Shown here in pieces: positions 37,408 through 45,811 of a stretch of DNA of 64,000 nt (the stretch's first letter is position 1; every line of letters begins with the position of its first letter). A model generated the notes under the pieces. That model had not been told where the DNA came from, did not search any database, and was given only the letters and a program-made list of their open reading frames with translations. Source of the DNA: Methylophaga marina (lineage in GTDB: Bacteria > Pseudomonadota > Gammaproteobacteria > Nitrosococcales > Methylophagaceae). The stretch lies in the NCBI RefSeq assembly GCF_030296755.1, contig NZ_AP027741.1, positions 310,001 through 374,000 on the forward strand, in the 5' to 3' direction. A program made the position numbers and the translations under genes.

Positions 37408-37555
37408 AACTAATTTAATTCCAGTCTTTTTTACGAGAGAACTGAAGTACTCGGCATGCACCTTAGGTTTTGTAATCCCCGTCGAAGCCAGGTCGCCCCC
37501 AAAGTGTTGAACTCTTATATTGTAACGGATGTGACGTTTTTCAACCAGTGAAAAC

Positions 37556-38035
37556 TTATCTTGCTTTCAGAATTCTGGCTTTATCACGATTCCAGTCGCG
37601 ATCTTTTTCAGTTGCGCGTTTATCGTGTAGTTGTTTACCTTTAGCCAGCGCAATTTCAATCTTGGCCATGCCCTTTTTCCAATACATATTTAAAGGAATA
37701 AGTGTGTAACCTTTGCGCTCTACCGCACCAATCAGTTTGTGTAACTCAGCACGATGCAGCAGTAATTTACGGTCACGTTGCGGCTCTGGTTTGATATGCG
37801 TTGATGCTGTTTTTAACGCGGTAATGAGTGCGTTAGCTAACCAGGCTTCACCATTGCGAACGTGCACATAGCTCTCGTTGAGCTGAGCTTTTCCATCACG
37901 CAGGCTTTTCACTTCCCATCCTTCGAGAACGAGTCCTGCTTCAAATCTATCTTCGATGAAAAATTCATGCCGTGCCTTGCGGTTCACTGCGATGGTATTT
38001 TCGCCTACTTTCTTTTTATTCTTTTTCGCTGCCAT
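37556..38035 (-). CDS. smpB: SsrA-binding protein SmpB
   Basis: A 159-residue protein of normal length. It has [29 protein letters not shown] at the N-terminal part of the beta-barrel, [11 protein letters not shown], and a basic C-terminal tail with [17 protein letters not shown] that enters the decoding site. It delivers tmRNA to stalled ribosomes. The co-directional neighbour ssrA begins 55 bases after its stop. It is divergent from the NSS transporter gene. Confidence 0.96.
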   Translation of the reverse strand: MAAKKNKKKVGENTIAVNRKARHEFFIEDRFEAGLVLEGWEVKSLRDGKAQLNESYVHVRNGEAWLANALITALKTASTHIKPEPQRDRKLLLHRAELHKLIGAVERKGYTLIPLNMYWKKGMAKIEIALAKGKQLHDKRATEKDRDWNRDKARILKAR

Positions 38036-38164
38036 GTGGATATTATAGAGTGTTTAAACGGCGGCTTCATTATTTATCATTCATAACAACAAAATGAGTG
38101 CAGTTTGTTGAAAGCCAAATATTTTGGGTACAATCGAATGAATTTACTATTTTGAGGCGACCGA

Positions 38165-39532
38165 ATGGCTAGACCAACCAAGTCGATTCATGGCGAGTGG
38201 ACATCTCGCTGGGCATTTATTCTTGCAGCAACAGGATCGGCTGTTGGCCTGGGAAACATATGGAAATTTCCTTACATCGCTGGTGAAAACGGTGGCGGTG
38301 CCTTTGTTTTAGTTTATCTCTTATGTATTGCTATTATCGGTGTGCCACTGATGATGGCTGAAATTCTGATTGGTCGACGTGGTCGACAAAACCCCATGAA
38401 TACCCTGAAATCCATTGCCGAAGAAGAAGGCAAGAGCAAACACTGGCAGTGGCTTGGTGGCATGGGGGTATTAACCGGCTTTTTTATTCTTTCGTATTAC
38501 AGTGTGATTGCTGGACAGGCGATGGCCTATATTCCCCGCGCATGTGCGGGGGTATTTGAAGGGGTCACTGCTGACGGTGCCATTAGTATCCATAAAGCCT
38601 TAGTCAATGATCCAGAACGCTTATTGGCCTGGCACACCATCTTTATGCTGATGACGGTAGCTATCGTTATTCGTGGTGTTCAGCATGGCTTAGAAAAGTC
38701 TGTTCGCATTATCATGCCCGCCCTATTTATTATCATTTTGATGTTAGTGGGATATGGCTATAACACTGGCGAATACTTTCATCAAAGTGTGGACTTTTTA
38801 TTCGCGACTGATTTTTCTAAGCTGACACATACAGGCGTGCTGACCGCAATGGGGCACGCCTTTTTTACATTGAGCTTGGGGATGGGGGCGATAATGGTTT
38901 ATGGGTCATACCTGCCTCAAAAAGCCTCTATATTCAAAGTCTCTCTGACTATTTCTGTGATGGATACAGGCGTGGCATTACTTGCTGGCTTGGCGATCTT
39001 CCCTCTCGTATTTGCCAATGGTTTAGAACCAGGACAAGGACCCAGTTTAATTTTTGATACGCTACCAATTGCCTTTGGTCATATGCCGGGCGGTGAGTTC
39101 TTTGGCGGTATCTTTTTTGTCTTATTATTATTTGCTGCCTGGAGTTCTGGCATTTCACTGGTTGAGCCAATTGTTGTATGGTTAGTAGAAAATAAGAATA
39201 TGACAAGACTCCGAGCCAGCGTGTACTCAGGTGCCATAATCTGGTTATTAGGTCTGCTGACAATCTTCTCATTTAACATCGGCCGGGAATGGACATTATT
39301 CGGATTAACGATGTTTGAGTTGCTTGACTATCTTACAGCGAATATTATGTTGCCTTTGGGCGGATTACTGATAGCCTTCTTTGCAGGCTGGGTAATGAAG
39401 CGACAGAGCTCGATGGATGAGCTGGGATTGGGCAATGGAGTGCTGTATTCGACTTGGCGAGTACTTGTACGTTTTATTACACCGATTGCAATTATGATTG
39501 TCTTTGCCAATCTTATCGGTCTTCTGAATTAA
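38165..39532 (+). CDS. Sodium-dependent transporter, NSS/SNF family
   Basis: A 455-residue LeuT-fold transporter. TM1 contains the hallmark GSAVGLGNIWKFPYIAGENGGGAF, forming the Na+ and substrate site, and about eleven TM helices follow. The shorter length and eleven helices are usual for bacterial NSS proteins. It presumably imports amino acids or amines with Na+, fitting a marine organism. GAGGCG precedes the start. It sits between smpB and ratA, which are often direct neighbours elsewhere. Confidence 0.87.
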   Translation: MARPTKSIHGEWTSRWAFILAATGSAVGLGNIWKFPYIAGENGGGAFVLVYLLCIAIIGVPLMMAEILIGRRGRQNPMNTLKSIAEEEGKSKHWQWLGGMGVLTGFFILSYYSVIAGQAMAYIPRACAGVFEGVTADGAISIHKALVNDPERLLAWHTIFMLMTVAIVIRGVQHGLEKSVRIIMPALFIIILMLVGYGYNTGEYFHQSVDFLFATDFSKLTHTGVLTAMGHAFFTLSLGMGAIMVYGSYLPQKASIFKVSLTISVMDTGVALLAGLAIFPLVFANGLEPGQGPSLIFDTLPIAFGHMPGGEFFGGIFFVLLLFAAWSSGISLVEPIVVWLVENKNMTRLRASVYSGAIIWLLGLLTIFSFNIGREWTLFGLTMFELLDYLTANIMLPLGGLLIAFFAGWVMKRQSSMDELGLGNGVLYSTWRVLVRFITPIAIMIVFANLIGLLN

Positions 39533-39554
39533 TTAATGACGTAACCGGATTTCA

Positions 39555-39995
39555 ATGACTACCATCACACGAAGCTCTCTGGTCATGTACACACCTGATC
39601 AAATGTTTGATTTGGTTAATGATGTTGAAGCCTATCCACGGTTTTTGCCTTGGTGTCGCGACAGCAGAATTATCAGTAAAAATGAAGATGTTATCTGCGC
39701 CTCACTGGATATAGCCAAAGGCGGCATTCATCATGAATTTTCCACCAGGAACGTGCTCGATCATGGCAATGCCATTCGGATCGAGTTAATTGACGGCCCC
39801 TTTCGCCACTTAGAAGGCCATTGGCAATTTAAACCTATTGGCGATAACCAGGGGTGTCGTGTCCAGCTTGATATGGACTTCGAATTTTCTACCCGCTTAT
39901 TAGATTTAGCATTAGGCCCTGTTTTCACTCAAATCTCAGGCTCATTGGTAGAAGCTTTTTGTAAACGTGCACAGGAAATCTATGGAAAACGCTGA
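39555..39995 (+). CDS. ratA: RatA/COQ10-family START-domain protein
   Basis: A 146-residue SRPBCC (START) fold protein. It has SSLVMYTPDQMFDLVNDVEAYP at the N-terminus and FLPWCRDSRI after it, and a GHWQFKP strand and C-terminal helix as in RatA and COQ10. Proposed roles are binding of ubiquinone (COQ10-like) or, for E. coli RatA, interference with 50S association. It overlaps ratB by 14 bases, in the conserved smpB-ratA-ratB neighbourhood. Confidence 0.88.
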   Translation: MTTITRSSLVMYTPDQMFDLVNDVEAYPRFLPWCRDSRIISKNEDVICASLDIAKGGIHHEFSTRNVLDHGNAIRIELIDGPFRHLEGHWQFKPIGDNQGCRVQLDMDFEFSTRLLDLALGPVFTQISGSLVEAFCKRAQEIYGKR

Positions 39996-40293
39996 TTTAA
40001 TGCTAATTGAGGTAGCTTACGCGCTACCGAATGAACAAGTCATTATTCCTATCGAAGTCCCTAAAGATTGCGTCGTAGAAGAAGCAATCAAACGCTCTGG
40101 CATCTTAGAGCGTTTCCCACAAATCGATTTAAAAACAGATAAAGTCGGTATCTTTGGCAAAATGTGTAAATTGAATGCCGAGTTGAATGATAAAGACCGT
40201 ATCGAGATCTATCGTCCATTGATTGCTGATCCGAAAGAATCCCGTCGGCAGAAAGCAGAAATGGAGAAAAAGAAAAAAGCAGCGGCTGAATAA
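39982..40293 (+). CDS. ratB: RnfH/RatB-family ubiquitin-like protein
   Basis: About 103 residues from ATG at 39982, with AGGA correctly spaced within the end of ratA. Ubiquitin-like fold features include MLIEVAYALPNEQVIIPIEV, VEEAIKRSGILERFPQIDL, KVGIFGKMCKLNAEL and DRIEIYRPLIADPKE, then a Lys/Ala-rich tail. Function of the family is unsettled. The longer frame start at 39967 is unlikely. Confidence 0.88.
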   Translation: MENADLMLIEVAYALPNEQVIIPIEVPKDCVVEEAIKRSGILERFPQIDLKTDKVGIFGKMCKLNAELNDKDRIEIYRPLIADPKESRRQKAEMEKKKKAAAE

Positions 40294-41115
40294 TCAGCCC
40301 TGCTTTTTGTACACGGCCTGTGATTCGAGCAAATCCATTTCCTGCTGTGTAAATCCTGCATCCAATCTGGCCTCTGTATGAAACGGGCCACGAATCTCAC
40401 CATTAAAGTAGGTATGAAGTAAGGTTTTAAACGTCTCGAAAGGGTCCACGCCCCGTTGCTCGCACAGAAAATTAAACCAGCGAGTACCAATGGTCACGTG
40501 ACCAATCTCTTCTTCCAAAATCAATGTCAAAATATCAAACGCTTTATGATCACCAGAGTTTTTTAACTTCTTCATCATCGAAGGAGTGACGTCTAATCCC
40601 CTCGCCTCTAAAACGCGAGGTACTAATGCCATCCTTGTCAGTGGATCATGGTGTGTCTTCTGCGCCATTTCCCACATACCGTCATGGGCAGTAAAATCAC
40701 CATAATGAAACCCCATGCTTTGCAAATGTTCGTCTAATAATAAGAAATGATGTGCTTCTTCATAGGCGACTTGCATCCAGTCCAGATAAAAAGCCTCTGG
40801 CATATCAGCAAACCGGGCTGTTGCGTCTAATGCCAGATTAATCGCGTTAAACTCAATATGACATATGGCGTGAATCAGTGTGGCATGACCCGTTTGTTGA
40901 TTATTACGTCGACGAGGTAACGCTTTGGGCGGGACTAAGTCTGGCTTGTCTGGTCGTCCTGGTATCGTCGGTACATCAAGTGATTGTCGATTTAAATAAA
41001 AACCTTCTTTACTTACTTTCTCGTAGAGCGTTCTTGTGTGCTGTGCTTTCTGCCATGGGTCATTCATCAATAAGCAGCTTAAAGCTTGTTGACGCACATC
41101 AATCTTATCAACCAT
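40294..41115 (-). CDS. DUF455 ferritin-like protein
   Basis: A 273-residue helical protein. Candidate di-iron ligands lie in HIEFNAINLALD, YEEAHHFLLL and EEEIGHVTIGTRWF, consistent with a ferritin-like four-helix bundle. DUF455 members have no settled function; hydroxylase-type activity has been suggested by fold. It overlaps the ABC permease gene by 8 bases and is convergent with ratB (adjacent stops). Confidence 0.8.
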   Translation of the reverse strand: MVDKIDVRQQALSCLLMNDPWQKAQHTRTLYEKVSKEGFYLNRQSLDVPTIPGRPDKPDLVPPKALPRRRNNQQTGHATLIHAICHIEFNAINLALDATARFADMPEAFYLDWMQVAYEEAHHFLLLDEHLQSMGFHYGDFTAHDGMWEMAQKTHHDPLTRMALVPRVLEARGLDVTPSMMKKLKNSGDHKAFDILTLILEEEIGHVTIGTRWFNFLCEQRGVDPFETFKTLLHTYFNGEIRGPFHTEARLDAGFTQQEMDLLESQAVYKKQG

Positions 41116-42087
41116 CTAATCTTACTCTTGGGTCAACTAAGGTATAGGAAATATCTGTCAGTACCAGCCCCACAATATACAAAACCGATCCCAGAAAGAC
41201 CATCGAACGTACGATAGCAAAGTCCTGGGCCTGGATAGCATCAATGGTGTAACTGCCTAAGCCGGGAATACCAAAGAAGGATTCAAGGATTAAACTTCCC
41301 ATAAACAAGGTAGGTAAAACCACGACCGCCCCAGTTAAGATGGGTATCATGGCGTTTTTCAGAACATGTACAAATAACACTCTGATTTCAGACAAGCCTT
41401 TCGCTCTGGCAGTGCGAACATAATCCTTTGAGACTTCCTCCAGAAATAGAGTGCGGTACCAGCGTGAGCCTGAGCCAATGCCAGAAACGATACCTATAAA
41501 GACAGGCAAAATAACAAATTTAAAGGCATCTAACCCTTGTGCGTAGCCTGATAACGGGACAAGCTGCATGATCTTTCCCACCAAAAACTGGCCACCTATG
41601 ATGTAAAACAGCCCAGAAATAGACATCAGCACAACACAGAGAATAACCCCACTGAGGTCGAGATAACTGGCTCTAAAAAAACCATCAGCATGGCAAAGGT
41701 GATATTGGCCAGCATACCAATAATGAAAACGGGAACCGCTATCGCCAGGCTGGGCCACATACGTGTTTGAATATCTTCGCCAATATCGCGGCCATCATCT
41801 GCCTGACCAAACTCAAAGGCGAACAGACTCAACGATTTATCAAAGAATATCGTATCGGTGAGTTTATCCATGCCCTGCTGCTCATGATTCCAGAGCAACG
41901 CCTTGTTATATCCTCTCTCTTCTTTCCAGACATTTACCGCTTCTTGAGTAACGTGCTTTTCACCCAGATGCATTCGCGCCATATCATCCGGCGTATTGAC
42001 CATAAAAAACAAAGCAAAGGTGAGCGCGTTGACCCCGATTAAAATCGGAAACGCATAGAGAATCCTTCGGACAATATAAGCAAACAT
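41108..42087 (-). pseudogene. Oligopeptide-type ABC transporter permease (DppB/OppB-like), split by a one-base frameshift
   Basis: Joined length is about 326 residues, normal for the family. The N-terminus MFAYIVRRILYAFPILIGVNALTF is TM1; the second part has the EAA loop DYVRTARAKGLSEIRVLFVHVLKNAMIP and ends YTLVDPRVRLDG. The frames join if the A-run at 41675-41681 (seven) is read as eight, giving AMLMVFFRASYLDLSG. The partner permease, ATPase and binding protein are absent, which is unusual. It is either an orphan on its way out or one whose partners lie elsewhere. Confidence 0.82.
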
Positions 42088-42274
42088 AGATTAACCAGGT
42101 TATTTCATCAATTTTGGCTGATGCATCTTAAGCATCAATATGTATCTGTTTCACATTATGACGCTATGAAACGTAATGAGAAAGGACTATTACATATTTG
42201 CAGACCCACTGTTATGCGTTTTATTAATTCTGTCCTTAGTTTCCCTGATTTAATGCATGTCAATTATTTAGAAA

Positions 42275-42290
42275 ATTAGCATTTACTAAT
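42275..42290. promoter_or_regulatory. Candidate operator upstream of the rhodanese operon
   Basis: ATTAG-CATTTA-CTAAT, a perfect 5-bp inverted repeat in an AT-rich stretch 55 bases before the rhodanese start. A TTTACT -35-like hexamer lies inside it. The regulator is not identified. Confidence 0.35.
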
Positions 42291-42344
42291 ACACAAAATT
42301 TGTTATCGTGTGTTTTATCATCTGTAAACAATAACGAGGTTGTT

Positions 42345-42692
42345 ATGAGCCTAACTGCAATGGATTTGGTCAAACGAGCCAAAAGTGAAATTAATGAAAT
42401 CAGCTGTGAAGAAGCGACGTCCATGTTGGATGGTGCCACGGTCATTGATGTCAGAGAACCAGCAGAATATGAGGCAGGCCACATAGACAATGCATTGCCT
42501 ATTCCCAGAGGTATGCTTGAGTTTTCACTGAATTCTCACCAATCACTGACTAACCTTGAGCAAGCCATTATTGTTTACTGCAAATCAGGTGGACGATCCG
42601 CATTGGCTGCCCAAACGTTACAAACGATGGGTTATCAACATGTTTACTCTATCGCCGGTGGATTTGATGCTTGGCTACAGACGAATAACTAA
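42345..42692 (+). CDS. Single-domain rhodanese-like sulfurtransferase
   Basis: A 115-residue protein. It has VIDVREPAEYEAGHIDNALPIPRG and the active-site loop VYCKSGGRSA with the catalytic Cys, then GYQHVYSIAGGFDAW. No signal peptide, so it is cytoplasmic. GAGG precedes ATG 42345, making this start better than 42300. It leads a four-gene set with the periplasmic CGCP protein (10-base gap), MNIO and DUF2063. Rhodaneses move sulfane sulfur, so sulfur or metal handling is a plausible theme. Confidence 0.85.
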   Translation: MSLTAMDLVKRAKSEINEISCEEATSMLDGATVIDVREPAEYEAGHIDNALPIPRGMLEFSLNSHQSLTNLEQAIIVYCKSGGRSALAAQTLQTMGYQHVYSIAGGFDAWLQTNN

Positions 42693-42702
42693 GGGGTATA
42701 TC

Positions 42703-43458
42703 ATGCGTAGATTTTCTTACATCTCATTCTTGCTGCTGACACTCTCATTTTTACCCTTGGTTGCACAGGCAGAACCCACGCAAGTAATGATTAGAGCAAT
42801 GGCTGTTGATGCTAAATTTATCGGCACGAGTGTGGGCGGCGTTCGGGTAACTATCAAAGATGCCGAGACAGATGAATTACTCGACGAAGGTTGGATTCAT
42901 GGTGGCACCGGTGATACTGATCGTTTAATCAAAAATCCAGTTCAACGTGGCGATATGCTTGCAGATAATAATACTGCTGGCTATCTGGCAACGGTAGATA
43001 TCGATACGCCACGTCTGGTTAAAATTACCTTGTTCGGCCCCTATGCATACCGCCAGTCTCTACAAGAGGCCAGTGTCACTACTTGGTTGATCCCCGGCAA
43101 AGATTTATTAGGTGACGGCATCACCATTAAAATGCCTGGCTTTATTGCTGACGGATGGACACAGGTGTTACAGGACGGTGTTGTTGAGTTCTATCTGAAT
43201 GCTTCATTAATGTGTGGCTGTCCTATTAAGAAAAATGGTCTGTGGAATCCAGATGATTATGAAGCTAAAGCCATTGTGATGCAGGATGAGAAAAAGATAG
43301 ATGAAATTCCATTAAGCTTTACAGGGCCCATCGGCATCTTTTCAGCAAAAACCCAATTGAAAAAGAATGGTCACTACAAAGCTATTCTTTATGTTGTAGA
43401 TACAAAAACAGGCAATGTCGGTGTTGACAGGACCATGTTTGAAATTAATTTAGATTGA
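42703..43458 (+). CDS. Periplasmic protein with MCGCPI motif, unknown function
   Basis: A 251-residue protein with a signal peptide (FSYISFLLLTLSFLPLVAQA). The mature part has two beta-rich halves (GVRVTIKDAETDELLDEGWIHGG and IGIFSAKTQLKKNGHYKAIL). The only Cys pair forms MCGCPIKKNGLW near residue 167 (mature region), a possible metal-binding or modification site. Start 42703 follows AAGGGG. It lies directly upstream of the MNIO/DUF2063 genes, where a precursor peptide is normally encoded. I do not recognise the family. Confidence 0.7.
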   Translation: MRRFSYISFLLLTLSFLPLVAQAEPTQVMIRAMAVDAKFIGTSVGGVRVTIKDAETDELLDEGWIHGGTGDTDRLIKNPVQRGDMLADNNTAGYLATVDIDTPRLVKITLFGPYAYRQSLQEASVTTWLIPGKDLLGDGITIKMPGFIADGWTQVLQDGVVEFYLNASLMCGCPIKKNGLWNPDDYEAKAIVMQDEKKIDEIPLSFTGPIGIFSAKTQLKKNGHYKAILYVVDTKTGNVGVDRTMFEINLD

Positions 43459-43519
43459 TAGTTGTAACAATCGCAGTATGAATTCGTCTTATCAAGACAG
43501 CATTCTGCAGGAGAAGAAA

Positions 43520-44368
43520 ATGGCGCACCCATCATGTCCGGTCTCAGGAACAGGCCTTGGACTACGCCGACAATTTATTGAAGAACTCTTAGAATTGGGC
43601 AATCCTGATATCGACTTTATGGAAGTCGCGCCAGAGAACTGGATGGGACTCGGTGGCAAATATGCCAAGCAATTCACGGCTGCTTGTGAACGCTTTCCGA
43701 TGATGTGTCATGGTTTATCACTGTCTATAGGTAGCCCTGCACCACTCGATGTCGCTTTTCTCAAACAGTTGAAACAGTTTTTCGACAAGCATCAAATCGT
43801 TAGTTATAGCGAGCATTTAAGCTTTTGCAGTGATGATGGCCACCTTTATGACTTAATGCCAATTCCGTTTACTGCTGAGTCTGTTCGTTATGTGTCAGCG
43901 CGTATTAAGCAGGTTCAGGATATTCTGGAAAGACAACTTATTATAGAAAATGTGTCGTATTACGCCGCCCCAGGCCAAGAAATGACTGAAGTGGATTTCA
44001 CACGAGAGGTACTAGAAGAAGCAAATTGTGGTCTGTTATTAGATGTAAATAATGTTTATGTGAACAGTATCAATCATGGCTATGACGCCAAGCACTTTAT
44101 CGATGCGATGCCGACGGATCGAATTGCGTATCTCCATATTGCCGGACATTACAATGAAGCAGAGGATTTGATTGTCGATACTCATGGTGCTGATATTGTC
44201 GACCCTGTCTGGCAGCTCCTCAGTCATACTTACGACCGGCATGGCATTATCCCTACCCTGCTCGAGCGTGACTTTAATATTCCTTCTCTGTCACATTTGT
44301 TTGATGAGATGACGATCATCAGACAATATCAACAACAGCTATATGATATGCAGGCTCGACATGGCTAA
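43520..44368 (+). CDS. MNIO-family (DUF692) multinuclear iron oxidase-like enzyme
   Basis: A 282-residue TIM-barrel protein of DUF692. It has PVSGTGLGLRRQFIEELLELG, then YSEHLSFCSDDG, IIENVSYYAAPG, LLLDVNNVYVNSINHG and AYLHIAGHYNEAEDL, the conserved His/Glu/Asp/Asn positions that bind the iron cluster. MNIO enzymes modify cysteines or aspartates in ribosomal peptides (MbnB, TglH, bufferin BufB). ATG 43520 is preferred because AGGAG lies 8 bases before it. No DUF2282-type precursor gene is visible; the upstream CGCP protein is the only candidate substrate here. Confidence 0.88.
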   Translation: MAHPSCPVSGTGLGLRRQFIEELLELGNPDIDFMEVAPENWMGLGGKYAKQFTAACERFPMMCHGLSLSIGSPAPLDVAFLKQLKQFFDKHQIVSYSEHLSFCSDDGHLYDLMPIPFTAESVRYVSARIKQVQDILERQLIIENVSYYAAPGQEMTEVDFTREVLEEANCGLLLDVNNVYVNSINHGYDAKHFIDAMPTDRIAYLHIAGHYNEAEDLIVDTHGADIVDPVWQLLSHTYDRHGIIPTLLERDFNIPSLSHLFDEMTIIRQYQQQLYDMQARHG

Positions 44369-45110
44369 TCAGTTTCAAGAAACACAATATCAGTTTGTCG
44401 CCTATATCCGAGATCCTGAACATCAGCCTATTCCAGACCAGCTGGAAAGCCGTCGAATGGCGATTTACCGCGATTTATTTTTTAATAATATTGACAGCAC
44501 CTTATCCAGTGCTTTTCCCGTTATACGGCAACTGATGAACGAAAATGACTGGCTGGCACTGGTCAGATCCTTTATGAAAAATCATTTTTGCCAATCACCT
44601 CGGTTTGTTGATGTCTCAAAAGAGTTTATTGAATATTTGAATCAACAGCATGACGTAAATGAAACCATGCCTTTTTTGCATGAGCTGGCTCATTATGAGT
44701 GGGTTGAATTGGCATTAAGTATTGCCGAGGAAGAATGGCAATGTAGTGAGATTGATGAAAAAACCAATATGTTGGCCATGTCTTATCAAGGCTCTCCCCT
44801 GGCCTGGCTATTAAGTTTCCATTTTCCTGTACATCAGATTTGTGATGATTTTCAGCCGACCACGCCATCTGAACAGCCTCATTATCTGCTGGTATATCGC
44901 AATAAAACGGATGACGTAAAGTTCATCGAACTCAATGGTTTAAGCGCACATCTCTTCGAGCAAATCAGCCAGGGAGAAGACGTTGAGTCGGTTATTGATG
45001 TTATTGCCAAAGCCATGCCACAACTTGATTATCAGCTGATAAAAAATGGCGCCAAAGAGTTAATAACAGACTGGTTATCAAAAGGCATTTTGCTGGTGAG
45101 ACAGGCATAA
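44361..45110 (+). CDS. DUF2063-family partner of MNIO (BufC-like)
   Basis: About 249 residues. The N-terminal DUF2063 region (FVAYIRDPEHQPIPDQLESRRMAIYRDLFF, AFPVIRQLM) is followed by a C-terminal winged-helix-like part (QISQGEDVESVIDVIAKAMPQLD). Such proteins recruit the precursor to MNIO in bufferin and related systems. The ATG overlaps the MNIO stop by 8 bases (alternate ATG at 44343). Terminator at 45109. Confidence 0.82.
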   Translation: MANQFQETQYQFVAYIRDPEHQPIPDQLESRRMAIYRDLFFNNIDSTLSSAFPVIRQLMNENDWLALVRSFMKNHFCQSPRFVDVSKEFIEYLNQQHDVNETMPFLHELAHYEWVELALSIAEEEWQCSEIDEKTNMLAMSYQGSPLAWLLSFHFPVHQICDDFQPTTPSEQPHYLLVYRNKTDDVKFIELNGLSAHLFEQISQGEDVESVIDVIAKAMPQLDYQLIKNGAKELITDWLSKGILLVRQA

Positions 45111-45137
45111 AAAAGGCCGGGATAATCCCAGCCTTTT
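45109..45137. terminator. Bidirectional terminator between DUF2063 and eda
   Basis: AAAAAAGGC-CGGGA-TAA-TCCCA-GCCTTTTT: a stem with one mismatch, A6 left and T5 right. It overlaps the DUF2063 stop codon. Confidence 0.88.
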
Positions 45138-45157
45138 TATTCTTATTGGATTCGCGC

Positions 45158-45790
45158 TTAGGCAGTCGCTAATTCAATCGCTTCAGCAGAAAGGCGAGTA
45201 ATTTCATCCCAGTTTTCCGCATCAACTAAGCTTGCAGCACACATCCATGAGCCACCAACACAACCTACATTAGGAAGACTGTAATAGTCCTTCACATTTT
45301 TCTGGTTAACACCACCCGTTGGGCAGAAGGTGATTTGTGGAATCGGCGCACCGATTGATTTCAACATTGGCACACCACCCGCTGCTTCTGCAGGGAAGAA
45401 TTTCATTGCTGTGATGCCTTTTTCAAGCAGCGCCATTGCCTGGCTTGGATCGGCCACACCAGGTAATAAAGGCACGCCGGTTTTTAATGCTGCATCAATC
45501 AATTTTTCTGTGGTACCAGGGCTGACGATAAACTCAGCGCCTGCATCAATCGCTGCATTGAGTGTTTCGATGTTGATGATAGTACCAGCACCAACGATAG
45601 CATCAGGCACTTCAGCTTTGATGCGACGGATAGATTCAAGTGCTGCATCTGTTCTTAGAGTAATTTCCAGAACCTTCAAACCACCTTTAACCAAAGCTTT
45701 AGCTAAGGGCACAGCATGTTCAACATTATTGATAACCATCACCGGTACAATCGGCGATACTTTCATGATCTCTTGAATTGTTTTAGACAT
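45158..45790 (-). CDS. eda: KDPG aldolase (Entner-Doudoroff)
   Basis: A 210-residue class I aldolase with VLEITLRTDAALESI (catalytic-Glu region), GAGTI, and AMKFFPAEAAGG with the Schiff-base Lys. It cleaves KDPG to pyruvate and glyceraldehyde 3-phosphate. It follows edd by 21 bases in one operon. In methylotrophs of the RuMP type this is the cleavage branch of formaldehyde assimilation. Confidence 0.95.
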   Translation of the reverse strand: MSKTIQEIMKVSPIVPVMVINNVEHAVPLAKALVKGGLKVLEITLRTDAALESIRRIKAEVPDAIVGAGTIINIETLNAAIDAGAEFIVSPGTTEKLIDAALKTGVPLLPGVADPSQAMALLEKGITAMKFFPAEAAGGVPMLKSIGAPIPQITFCPTGGVNQKNVKDYYSLPNVGCVGGSWMCAASLVDAENWDEITRLSAEAIELATA

Positions 45791-45811
45791 TGATTAACTT
45801 ATTCCAAATAA

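Larger units (their letters stand above)
36874..37500 (-). ncRNA. ssrA: tmRNA (ssrA), interrupted by an intron
   Basis: tmRNA frees stalled ribosomes together with SmpB, encoded 55 bases upstream on the same strand. The 5' end GGGGGCGACCTGGCTTCGACGG carries the typical tmRNA start. The acceptor GGGGGCG (37494-37500) pairs with CGCCTCC (36878-36884), followed by ACCA. The tag reading frame lies at 37375-37407. The T-stem halves GCGGG (37163-37167) and CCCGC (36885-36889) are separated by 273 bases instead of seven. Removing 36891-37156 gives loop TTCGATT and a 361-nt RNA, close to the E. coli length. The CCA end is encoded. Confidence 0.93.

Noticed and set aside
45330..45776. 148-codon antisense frame over eda
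   Set aside because: Shadow frame: low-complexity Ser/Ala composition, no start signal, eda is intact.
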